Source: Saprospiraceae bacterium
GTDB taxonomy: Bacteria > Bacteroidota > Bacteroidia > Chitinophagales > Saprospiraceae
Assembly (NCBI GenBank): GCA_013042795.1
Contig: JABDPK010000077.1
Span: 1-5,684, forward strand
Length of the DNA: 5,684 nucleotides
Direction: 5' to 3'
The position numbers and the translations under genes were made by a program. This document shows, piece by piece, positions 1 to 5,565 of this stretch; position 1 is the first letter of the stretch, and each line of letters begins with the position of its first letter. Below the pieces are notes generated by a model. It made no database searches. It was not told the DNA's origin and saw nothing but the letters and a program-made list of their open reading frames with translations.

Positions 1-117
1 GTCTCGAATGCATTCCGATTTCCACATTCTTTCTGGATGACAGCACTTGATATATTTGGGGTAATCCTGTTTGTATTTCTTGGGGCAAGGATGGGATCAA
101 AATCCTCATCAAATTGA
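1..117 (+). CDS. Possible 3' end of a membrane protein (partial, doubtful)
   Basis: Plus frame 1 is open from the window edge for 38 codons and ends TGA, followed directly by TAG. The tail would hold one hydrophobic stretch (about residues 14-29, core GVILFVFLGA) and then a short basic/serine-rich end, as in a protein with a C-terminal membrane anchor. It would converge on holA with a 20-base gap. Two minus-strand readings compete. One has an ATG at 107-109 and is open to the edge for 36 codons, as if following holA. The other starts just after the holA stop, is purine-rich at first codon positions, and has no ATG, GTG or TTG start. I recognise none of them. The fragment is too short to decide, so this call is mainly a marker that the edge is probably coding. 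Confidence 0.25.
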   Translation, partial: VSNAFRFPHSFWMTALDIFGVILFVFLGARMGSKSSSN

Positions 118-137
118 TAGTGTATACTAGTAATGGT

Positions 138-1139
138 TTAATTCATTATCTTAAAAATGAATTCCTGGTACAATCCCAGGTCATCTGCCCGACGCGCGTC
201 CACACCTTTAGATTTCTTGTCCATAAGGTGTAGTTGATGGAAAGCTGTTTTGATCTGTTCCAAACTAAATATACGTGCAGCTTGCTTGTATTCCTGGACA
301 AAGTATGGATTCACTCTCAATTTTGAAGCCAGGATCCGATTATCGGCATTTTGATATTTTTTTGCGACAAATAGTTTTGTAAAATATCCATAAAGACCCG
401 CAATATTCCTGGGCATAGGATTGGCTTTCGCATTTTGAGAAAAATATTTAACAATCCTGTATGCTTTGGCTTTATCTTTCATCCCGATGGCTTTCTGAAG
501 CTCGAAGATGTTGAAATCCTTGTTTATGCCTATGAATTGCTGAATGTGTGCAGTGTTGATCTTCGTCCCTTTATCAAGATTCAAACTCAGTTTGTTTATC
601 TCATTGGATACCTTTGATAAATCGCTTCCGAGGTATTCACTTAATAACATGCATGCATTATTGTCGATTCCAAGACCCAAATCTTGAGCTATGGATTGGA
701 TATAAGCAGGTATTTGATTGTCATACAGTTTTTTTGCATCCAGGATGGTCGCATTTTTCTTAAGAGCGTCCCATATCTTCTTTTTTCTTTTATCAAGTTT
801 TTTATGCTTATGGGAAAGAACGAGTATGGATTGAGAAGAAGGCTTGGATATATATGTTGCCAGATTTTGAATGTCCTTTAGTTCCTGTGCTTCTTTAATG
901 ATAACAACGCGATGACTTGCCATCATAGGAAATTGCATGACCTGGTCAAGAATTTGTTTGGCATCTATTTCTTTACCATAGAGTACAATCTGGTTAAATG
1001 CCTTTTCAGATTCATCAAGGACATTTTTTTCTATTTCGTCAACAATGAGATCAATAAAATAAGGTTCATCTGATTGAAGAAAGTATACTGGACTGAATTC
1101 CTTATTACGGATTTGTGTTAATATTTTCTTGTGATCCAC
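138..1139 (-). CDS. holA: DNA polymerase III, delta subunit
   Basis: This is the 333-residue delta subunit of the DNA polymerase III clamp loader. In the known family, delta opens the beta sliding clamp and works with delta-prime and tau/gamma during replication. The N-terminal AAA+-like domain is recognisable from SPVYFLQSDEPYFID (residues 16-30) and FPMMASHRVVIIKEAQEL (70-87). The middle helical segment has LSEYLGSDLSKVSNEINKL (166-184), where family members have a conserved Gly and Glu-x-x-Lys-Leu. The C-terminal collar domain begins near NIFELQKAIG (210-219), and DKKSKGV (307-313) lies near the end. As in other delta subunits there is no Walker A motif. The length fits the family. The start codon is GTG. 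An in-frame TAA lies 12 codons upstream with no ATG between, and the start sits where relatives begin, a few residues before ILTQI. The tRNA terminator upstream implies its own promoter. Confidence 0.95.
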   Translation of the reverse strand: MDHKKILTQIRNKEFSPVYFLQSDEPYFIDLIVDEIEKNVLDESEKAFNQIVLYGKEIDAKQILDQVMQFPMMASHRVVIIKEAQELKDIQNLATYISKPSSQSILVLSHKHKKLDKRKKKIWDALKKNATILDAKKLYDNQIPAYIQSIAQDLGLGIDNNACMLLSEYLGSDLSKVSNEINKLSLNLDKGTKINTAHIQQFIGINKDFNIFELQKAIGMKDKAKAYRIVKYFSQNAKANPMPRNIAGLYGYFTKLFVAKKYQNADNRILASKLRVNPYFVQEYKQAARIFSLEQIKTAFHQLHLMDKKSKGVDARRADDLGLYQEFIFKIMN

Positions 1140-1186
1140 CTTACTGATATTCTGTTCAATTGATAGAATGTAAAATTAATAATGAT

Positions 1187-1202
1187 TCCCTAATAATAGG
1201 GA
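1187..1202. repeat. Perfect 6-bp inverted repeat in the holA leader
   Basis: TCCCTA, loop ATAA, TAGGGA. It lies about 50 bases before the holA GTG start, inside the presumed transcript leader. It is short and has no T-tract on either side, so it is not a terminator. It may be a small leader hairpin, an operator, or chance. Confidence 0.3.
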
Positions 1203-1242
1203 TATGAACTTTATTGATCCAGAGTAATTGAGGGTTTATGCT

Positions 1243-1274
1243 ATAATATTTGTTTGAATTTGAAAACTTCAAAC
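1243..1274 (-). promoter_or_regulatory. Candidate holA promoter with a dyad in the spacer
   Basis: Read on the minus strand there is TTTG (1273-1270), a 21-base spacer and TATTATAG (1248-1241). This is a -33/-7 pair only partly like the Bacteroidota consensus TTTG...TAnnTTTG. A perfect 7-bp inverted repeat, GTTTGAA/TTCAAAC (1252-1258 and 1268-1274), fills the spacer and covers the -33 box, which is where a repressor site could sit. holA needs a promoter between the tRNA terminator and its start, which favours this region, but the box match is weak. Confidence 0.2.
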
Positions 1275-1295
1275 GACGGTCAAAATATTATAAAT

Positions 1296-1339
1296 AAAAA
1301 AAGAGAACACATTAACAATATGTTTAATATGTTCTCTTT
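1296..1339 (-). terminator. Intrinsic terminator of the tRNA-Ala gene
   Basis: There is a 16-bp stem (1300-1315 with 1324-1339) around an 8-base loop, ending in A-U pairs that run into further U residues (1299-1296) when read on the minus strand. The only irregular pair is a U-G wobble on the minus-strand RNA, but a C-A mismatch on the plus-strand RNA, so the structure works best in the direction of the tRNA. The stem begins 16 bases past the tRNA 3' end. It should stop tRNA transcription before holA. Confidence 0.87.
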
Positions 1340-1355
1340 GTATTTGTTAAGCTTG

Positions 1356-1429
1356 TGGAGCCTACAGGAATCGAACCTGCGACCTTTTGACTGCCAGTCA
1401 AACGCTCTAGCCAACTGAGCTAAGGCCCC
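1356..1429 (-). tRNA. tRNA-Ala (anticodon GGC)
   Basis: This is a 74-base cloverleaf. The acceptor stem is GGGGCCT/AGGCTCC with discriminator A, and its third pair is G3-U70, the main identity signal for alanyl-tRNA synthetase. The D arm is GCTC/GAGC. The anticodon arm is TTTGA-CTGGCAG-TCAAA, with anticodon GGC at 1393-1395 reading GCC/GCU codons. The T arm is GCAGG-TTCGATT-CCTGT. The 3' CCA is not encoded (CAA follows the discriminator base), so it must be added by tRNA nucleotidyltransferase, as is common in Bacteroidota. It stands alone, with its own terminator downstream. Confidence 0.97.
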
Positions 1430-1433
1430 CTCT

Positions 1434-1461
1434 GCCCGACGAAGCTTTAGCGTAGCCGGGT
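1434..1461. repeat. GC-rich hairpin element abutting the tRNA 5' side
   Basis: CCCGAC (1435-1440) faces GCCGGG (1455-1460) around a 14-base centre that is itself nearly self-complementary (ACG...CGT, GCT-TT-AGC). The outer stem is 6 bp with a G-U wobble on the minus-strand RNA and a mismatch on the plus-strand RNA. It is much more GC-rich than the surrounding DNA and begins only five bases before the first base of tRNA-Ala, so it would lie in the tRNA precursor leader. The look is that of a short dispersed palindromic element; only one copy is in the window, so this is inference. Confidence 0.5.
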
Positions 1462-1485
1462 CATATAATCTTTTATAAATCTCAA

Positions 1486-1514
1486 ATTATAGATCTTAAA
1501 TAATCCTTTGACTA
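1486..1514 (-). promoter_or_regulatory. Candidate tRNA-Ala promoter
   Basis: Read on the minus strand: TAGTCA (4 of 6 to TTGACA), a 17-base spacer, then a perfect TATAAT directly followed by TTG. TATAATTTG is also close to the Bacteroidota -7 box TAnnTTTG, with one extra base. Transcription would begin about 50 bases before the tRNA and include the GC-rich hairpin in the leader. The -33 half is poor. Confidence 0.25.
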
Positions 1515-1733
1515 TTAGTTTTCTGGACTTGGCGAAGTTGTCTGTCCTGATTGATGTAATTAAAAGATAATTACCAAAATCAAGACCAAATATATGATAC
1601 TCAGGAATTAAGTCCTAGTGATGCAATAGGATATTTTAAGGCGTAAGTAAGAAATGTATTAATACCTATACTTCATTAACATTTAATAAATCAAAGAAGT
1701 ACTATTAGTTTGTATATGGCAATACCGTTCTGC

Positions 1734-1757
1734 TAAAAATGAAGCATTTCATTTTTA
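1734..1757 (-). terminator. Hairpin terminator candidate after the CBS gene
   Basis: A perfect 10-bp inverted repeat, TAAAAATGAA/TTCATTTTTA, has a 4-base loop and lies about 35 bases past the CBS-gene stop. The stem is AT-rich and its T-run lies in the 3' arm, so it would be a weak intrinsic terminator. It is nearly symmetrical and could act on either strand. Position favours the minus-strand gene. Confidence 0.45.
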
Positions 1758-1791
1758 TTTGTCGCAAGATCAACTCAAGGAAGGTATTTTG

Positions 1792-2220
1792 CTATTGGTT
1801 TTCAAATACTTCCTGGTAAAGAATTGGTCTTGGATATTCTTCAGTCAAACAATGTCTTAGAACATCAAAAGAAGTTATTACTCCTTTGAGTTCTCCTCTA
1901 AGGTTTACAACAGGTAAAGTTTTGAATCTCTTATCCATAAAAAGTTCAGCGGCAGTACCTACTTTGTCAAGAGGTGTGATTCTACACACTTTCGTGTTCA
2001 TGACATCAGCGACTTTTTTGTCTTTGTGATTGTCTGATTCCCGATCGTCTCTCCATAGATCATAAGCAGTAATCAGTCCTACAAATTGGATGCCGTCAAC
2101 AACAACAAGTTGATTCATCCGATTCTTTAACATGATTTTTTCTGCTTCCAGAACACTCATATCCTGGGTCACGCTTAAAGGGTCTTTGGTCATAATTCGT
2201 CGTACTTGTTCGTTCATCAT
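1792..2220 (-). CDS. Stand-alone two-CBS-domain protein
   Basis: This 142-residue cytoplasmic protein consists almost wholly of a tandem CBS pair (Bateman module). CBS1 covers about residues 6-57, ending GLITAYDLW (48-56). CBS2 covers about 69-125, opening KVADVMNTKVCRITP (69-83) and ending GVITSFDVLR (113-122). Both keep the small-hydrophobic-x-T-x-x-D signature typical of adenosyl-ligand pockets. In the known family such pairs bind AMP, ATP, NAD or S-adenosylmethionine and regulate a partner. There is no second domain here, so the partner cannot be read from the sequence. The first two codons are both ATG and either could be the start. No Shine-Dalgarno is seen. The gene stands alone, with a candidate promoter upstream and a hairpin downstream. 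The family is confident; the ligand and target are unknown. Confidence 0.9.
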   Translation of the reverse strand: MMNEQVRRIMTKDPLSVTQDMSVLEAEKIMLKNRMNQLVVVDGIQFVGLITAYDLWRDDRESDNHKDKKVADVMNTKVCRITPLDKVGTAAELFMDKRFKTLPVVNLRGELKGVITSFDVLRHCLTEEYPRPILYQEVFENQ

Positions 2221-2318
2221 AGGCTGTGAGATTTAGATTGATTGAAAAATAATGTTTATGCCCCGTATATATTAATACATTAATTTAACACTTAAAAGTT
2301 TATTATACACGCTGTTTT

Positions 2319-2348
2319 CAATTATAGAATCAAATAAATCGGCCAAAA
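2319..2348 (-). promoter_or_regulatory. Candidate promoter of the CBS gene
   Basis: Read on the minus strand: TTTTG (2348-2344), a 17-base spacer, then TATAATTG (2326-2319). The downstream box matches the Bacteroidota -7 consensus TAnnTTTG at all but one position and contains a perfect TATAAT. The upstream box fits the TTTG -33 element. The leader would be about 90 bases. It is the best promoter match in the window, but was found by eye only. Confidence 0.35.
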
Positions 2349-2452
2349 GACTTATTTGAATTCCCGTTTAAGCTAAGCAGTGTCTTTAATTAGGGTTCTG
2401 AAAATGAACCAGGGATGTAATACTTAAGACCAGGGCTTAAAAATGAATCTGA

Positions 2453-3376
2453 TCAAATCTTCACCAGGATTTTACTTAAATATTGATCTGCCAAATTGAT
2501 TTTTACCATATAATGACCATTTGGTAAATGACCCAGGTGAACATCATTTTGAAGACTTTTCAAGATCTTTTTACCGGTCATGTCAAATATTTCCAATGAA
2601 TTGAATTGAAGGTCTTTAGTATCTATAAACAGGAATTCAGATGTTGGATTAGGATATATGTTGATTGGAATTGAATCATCAAATAATTCTTTTGAACTCA
2701 CTGTATAATCCTCAACGCATTGGGGTCCCCAATTCTGAAAAGAATTTTTCATGATTAAAAACCCATAAACAGTATCTAGTCCAACACCTTCAATCTCCTC
2801 CATTCGTCTGACAGGATAGGTCATCGGATACTGGAAATTTGTAACCATAATACTGTCTTCTGCAAGGCAAACCCAGGACTCTTCAGTATATAATTCATCA
2901 TACTCAAACCAATCATGTATTGCCAGGGGATCAATATAAGTTGTCATATGAGACCAGGCATTACAATAATTCCTGAAATCATTGTTGTTCCAGCTGACGG
3001 TTACCGGGAGATTTTTTGCGTGCACATATATAATCCAGGCAGCTGGACCCTCATAACATTCGAATTCATTATTGATCACCGGATATATTGGCTCGATGAT
3101 TTTTTTTGAACTAAATATATCATCCTGAGTAAAGGCATCTTCAAAATGAACCGCCCTTGCCTCGAATATACTGTCAAATGGCTCAAGGATATCCTGCTCC
3201 CCAAAGAAAGGGTTGTATTCACGTTTGGCAATCGGATCATAACCGATGATAATACTATCGATGTTACCTACCGCATCTGTGAAATAGAAGCTGGTTTCGA
3301 ATACAGCACGGTTCTGTCCTCCCAGAAAATTGATAAAAGCAACAAAAAGAATGAATGAAGTTAAAATGGTTTTCAT
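2453..3376 (-). CDS. Secreted protein of unknown function with T9SS type A sorting domain
   Basis: This 307-residue protein has a signal peptide (residues 1 to about 20: MKT, then hydrophobic ILTSFILFVAFINFLGG), a body of unknown fold (about 21-235), and a type A T9SS sorting domain. The sorting domain starts INIYPNP (238-244) and contains LEIFDMTGKKIL (261-272) and GHYMVKI (287-293). T9SS substrates cross the outer membrane and usually lose this domain on the way out. The body is rich in acidic and aromatic residues and has four cysteines (107, 138, 170, 220), enough for two disulfides. KNSFQNWG (210-217) resembles the Asn motif of papain-like peptidases, but a matching Cys and His are not evident. 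The start codon overlaps the stop of the upstream metalloprotease (ATGA), so the two are probably translated in coupled fashion. It could be a substrate, an inhibitor or a surface partner of that protease; none of these is shown. Confidence 0.9.
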   Translation of the reverse strand: MKTILTSFILFVAFINFLGGQNRAVFETSFYFTDAVGNIDSIIIGYDPIAKREYNPFFGEQDILEPFDSIFEARAVHFEDAFTQDDIFSSKKIIEPIYPVINNEFECYEGPAAWIIYVHAKNLPVTVSWNNNDFRNYCNAWSHMTTYIDPLAIHDWFEYDELYTEESWVCLAEDSIMVTNFQYPMTYPVRRMEEIEGVGLDTVYGFLIMKNSFQNWGPQCVEDYTVSSKELFDDSIPINIYPNPTSEFLFIDTKDLQFNSLEIFDMTGKKILKSLQNDVHLGHLPNGHYMVKINLADQYLSKILVKI

Positions 3377-4968
3377 TGTTTAATGATTTGTTCTATGCAA
3401 GTTTGATCGTCAAAATGAGAAATGAGATAATACACACCTTGTTTCTCATGCTGCAGATCAATTATTTCACTAATGATTCCGTTAGAAGGAATGTTCTTGC
3501 TTATTAAGTTACGATTTTCCATAGACATTGCATTCACCAGGTCAATTTTCAAATTTCCTTGCCCGGGAATTTCAAGATTTATATTAAGAAGATTATTTAC
3601 AGGATTGGGTGATGTCTGTATTGAAAAGGCAGTTTGCTGAGTACAATCGCTTTCCTGATCAGGCAAGGTGAAATCCAATGTCTGAGTATGTTTTTCTCCG
3701 CATTCGTTTTCAACTGTAAGCTCAATTTGAATATCATTGCTTAATGATTCAAGTGTACAATTTGAAAGGGGTGCATTACTCGTATTAAAACAATGGATAC
3801 CGGCTGGTCCATTGACAAAACCAGATTGGAAAACGGGTAGACCTCCCCGTGTGATTTTAAATTCATGATATTGGTCGTTCATACTGGCTTCCATATGGAC
3901 GCAATAAAGGCAATCTCCTTCCTGACCATCTCCAGGTACAAGTCCGATATTTGCCCGTGGTGGGCCGGCGTTGCAGTCACTTTCTTCAATGAAGTCACAG
4001 AATTCCGAATTTATCCTTTCCAGCATCATTTCAACCTGGCAAGGAGTCAGTGCTGAATATTCAGGATTACAGCCCCAGGAGGAATATGCCATAAGATTAT
4101 TGGTTTGATTTTCCCACTCGCAACAGGGGTGCGGACAATCCTGGTATTCAGGGTCACAATATGATATTTCATCATTTGATGGATCGGGTCCCGGTTGATC
4201 ATCCCAGCAAGAAGGGATATATTCATTGTCACCATCACAATTTTCCCATAGAAAGGATGTATTCCAGACATCGGGACAATCATAAGTGCCGATACTAAAT
4301 GGATGATTCAATGAAAAAAGATGCCCGGTTTCGTGGTTAAAAAGACCAGGAGAAAGATCTTCTATTACGAATAAGGATGCGTTCTTTTCCGCAAAACCAT
4401 CAGGTCCGTTTTTGTCCTCATCCCCGGGATTAAAATCCAGATGGGTGATAAACAGATTCAATTCTGTTGTTTCATTTTTCAGGTAATCCTCATATTCATT
4501 GTAGTATGAATTCAGACTTTGCCATTCAGAATCACATTGAATGGAAACACCTGATAATACATACCTTATCGGTATACACTGGAACAGGGCCGGTTCTGGC
4601 GGCTCGAGAAAATATTCATTTCCCCAATTTGTATTACCATTATCATTGACAGTTTCGTAAAATGCGTTCGCTGAGTTTATAAGGTCTTCTGCAATTTTAA
4701 ATGCATTTTCAGGTGAGGCGTCAATAGTTTGTCCATTGTCCATTGCTAATTCTCCTCTGCAATCATCATCAAGGAAAAATGTCACATTTACCCTTATGTA
4801 GACAGGGGTGCAATCTTCAATCAGTTGGTTGATATCGATACAATCCAGTTGAACACCATCTGAAAGTGAGTAATCAATATCATCTATACAAAAGTCATTA
4901 TTCTGGGCAATGAGACCATTCAAAAATAGAGTCATCACTACCATGGTAAAAGGTGTTGAAATCTTCAT
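3373..4968 (-). CDS. Secreted M43-like (pappalysin/cytophagalysin-type) zinc metalloprotease with T9SS sorting domain
   Basis: This is a 531-residue exported metzincin. A signal peptide (1 to about 21, ending GLIAQ) is followed by a pro/N-terminal region, then the catalytic domain with zinc motif HETGHLFSLNH (212-222: His212, Glu213, His216, His222) and a Met-turn NNLMAY (290-295, Met293). ALTPCQVEMMLERI (306-319) matches the (F/L)TxxQxxRM helix that follows the Met-turn in M43 enzymes. The usual Gly of HExxHxxGxxH is Ser219. DEDKNG (183-188) looks like a calcium loop. The protein has 24 cysteines, eight of them between His222 and the Met-turn region (231-300), suggesting heavy disulfide bonding. 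Residues about 335-437 look like an Ig/PKD-type beta domain, and 447-531 form a type A T9SS sorting domain opening with SPNP (453-456). It would act at the cell surface or in the medium, cleaving proteins. It is the first gene of a coupled pair. Substrate specificity is unknown. Confidence 0.92.
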   Translation of the reverse strand: MKISTPFTMVVMTLFLNGLIAQNNDFCIDDIDYSLSDGVQLDCIDINQLIEDCTPVYIRVNVTFFLDDDCRGELAMDNGQTIDASPENAFKIAEDLINSANAFYETVNDNGNTNWGNEYFLEPPEPALFQCIPIRYVLSGVSIQCDSEWQSLNSYYNEYEDYLKNETTELNLFITHLDFNPGDEDKNGPDGFAEKNASLFVIEDLSPGLFNHETGHLFSLNHPFSIGTYDCPDVWNTSFLWENCDGDNEYIPSCWDDQPGPDPSNDEISYCDPEYQDCPHPCCEWENQTNNLMAYSSWGCNPEYSALTPCQVEMMLERINSEFCDFIEESDCNAGPPRANIGLVPGDGQEGDCLYCVHMEASMNDQYHEFKITRGGLPVFQSGFVNGPAGIHCFNTSNAPLSNCTLESLSNDIQIELTVENECGEKHTQTLDFTLPDQESDCTQQTAFSIQTSPNPVNNLLNINLEIPGQGNLKIDLVNAMSMENRNLISKNIPSNGIISEIIDLQHEKQGVYYLISHFDDQTCIEQIIKQ

Positions 4969-4998
4969 GGTTGGTTGTTTATAATGATTGTTAAAAAC

Positions 4999-5017
4999 AT
5001 CCTTTATTCAAAAGGAT
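4999..5017. repeat. 7-bp inverted repeat upstream of the protease operon
   Basis: ATCCTTT, loop ATTCA, AAAGGAT. It lies about 30 bases before the protease ATG, in the intergenic region between the protease operon and the divergent SET gene. It could be an operator or a leader hairpin. I found no convincing -33/-7 pair for either gene in this region. Confidence 0.3.
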
Positions 5018-5151
5018 ATGGCACAATCTAGAAAGAAATGAGCTTGATCAGATATTGATGATCTATTCTGCCTTATTATGTCTGATTGTGTCTTTAAATT
5101 ATATTGATGTACAAGTATTTACCGTCTGAATGATTTTTGCTATTTTATAGA

Positions 5152-5535
5152 ATGCATTTAACACAAATTCCGGGTTTATACATTGCAGTTTCAGATCTTG
5201 GAGGAAAAGGTGTATTCACTTCATGCGCCATCACGAAAGGAGATTTAATTGAAATATGTCCTTTGATCATTCTTTCAGCAGTAGACACCTCTTTAATCCA
5301 TAAGACCAAATTGCATGACTATTACTTTGTCTGGGATGATAAGCGGAAAACCAGTGCCATTGCTCTTGGATTCGGATCTATCTATAATCATTCACCAAAT
5401 CCAAATGCAGAATTTAATGTTGATCATAGTGAAGAATATATAAGGTTCAGTGCTTTGAAGAATATCATGGCAGGTGAGGAAATTAAAACAAAGTATCTGT
5501 CTTCCGATGATCCCGAATACAAATTATGGTTTTGA
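5152..5535 (+). CDS. Compact SET-domain protein (putative protein-lysine methyltransferase)
   Basis: The protein has 127 residues from the ATG at 5152. An in-frame TTG at 5137 could add five residues, but relatives start just before a GLY-x-x-x-S segment as here (IPGLYIAVS), so ATG is preferred. The SET fold is seen in order: GKGVF (18-22), where S-adenosylmethionine binding begins; the NHSPNPN motif (79-85), the conserved NHSxxPN knot and cofactor site; and AGEEIKTKY (107-115), giving the catalytic Tyr115. No post-SET cysteine cluster is present, and the protein is little more than the domain. Known SET enzymes transfer methyl groups from S-adenosylmethionine to lysine; short bacterial ones have few proven substrates. 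It is divergent from the protease operon and converges with the next gene, 30 bases away. The family call is strong; activity and target are inference. Confidence 0.9.
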   Translation: MHLTQIPGLYIAVSDLGGKGVFTSCAITKGDLIEICPLIILSAVDTSLIHKTKLHDYYFVWDDKRKTSAIALGFGSIYNHSPNPNAEFNVDHSEEYIRFSALKNIMAGEEIKTKYLSSDDPEYKLWF

Positions 5536-5565
5536 ACAAGAGAGGGTAGAGTAAAACAAGGAATT

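Larger units (their letters stand above)
1430..1791. other. 362-base non-coding stretch between tRNA-Ala and the CBS gene
   Basis: I see no gene here on either strand. It contains the GC-rich hairpin next to the tRNA, a candidate tRNA promoter (1486-1514), a perfect 7-bp inverted repeat GTAATTA/TAATTAC at 1556-1574 with a 5-base loop, an isolated minus-strand TATATTTG (1594-1587) with no -33 partner, and the likely CBS-gene terminator at 1734-1757. An 11-base direct repeat, ACTATTAGTTT, occurs at 1511-1521 and 1701-1711. No tRNA-like, riboswitch-like or IS-end structure was evident. Confidence 0.6.

Noticed and set aside
435..881. Plus-strand open frames of 60 and 65 codons
   Set aside because: Both are antisense to the well-conserved holA coding sequence and rich in residues expected from antisense reading.
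1356..1429. tRNA as an integration site for an island
   Set aside because: No partial repeat of the tRNA 3' end and no integrase gene are seen within the window.
1587..1594. TATATTTG on the minus strand as the tRNA promoter -7 box
   Set aside because: It matches TAnnTTTG, but there is no TTTG or TTG at a workable distance upstream and it lies about 160 bases from the tRNA.
1511..1711. 11-base direct repeat ACTATTAGTTT at 1511-1521 and 1701-1711
   Set aside because: In AT-rich DNA one such match is plausible by chance, and there are no inverted ends or a gene between the copies to suggest a mobile element or attachment sites.
2424..2441. TTAAG...CTTAA repeat past the 307-residue gene as its terminator
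   Set aside because: The stem is only 5 bp and AT-rich, with no T-tract following it on the minus strand.
2915..3358. Plus-strand open frames of 64 and 70 codons
   Set aside because: They are antisense to the 307-residue secreted protein, whose signal peptide and sorting domain fix the true strand and frame.
4047..4283. A 78-codon minus-strand open frame with ATG
   Set aside because: It lies entirely inside the metalloprotease gene in another frame, over the cysteine-rich insert and just downstream of the zinc motif, and has no recognisable domain or signal.
5137..5139. TTG start for the SET gene
   Set aside because: An ATG five codons later fits the usual N-terminus of short SET proteins, and the extra residues show no conservation signal.
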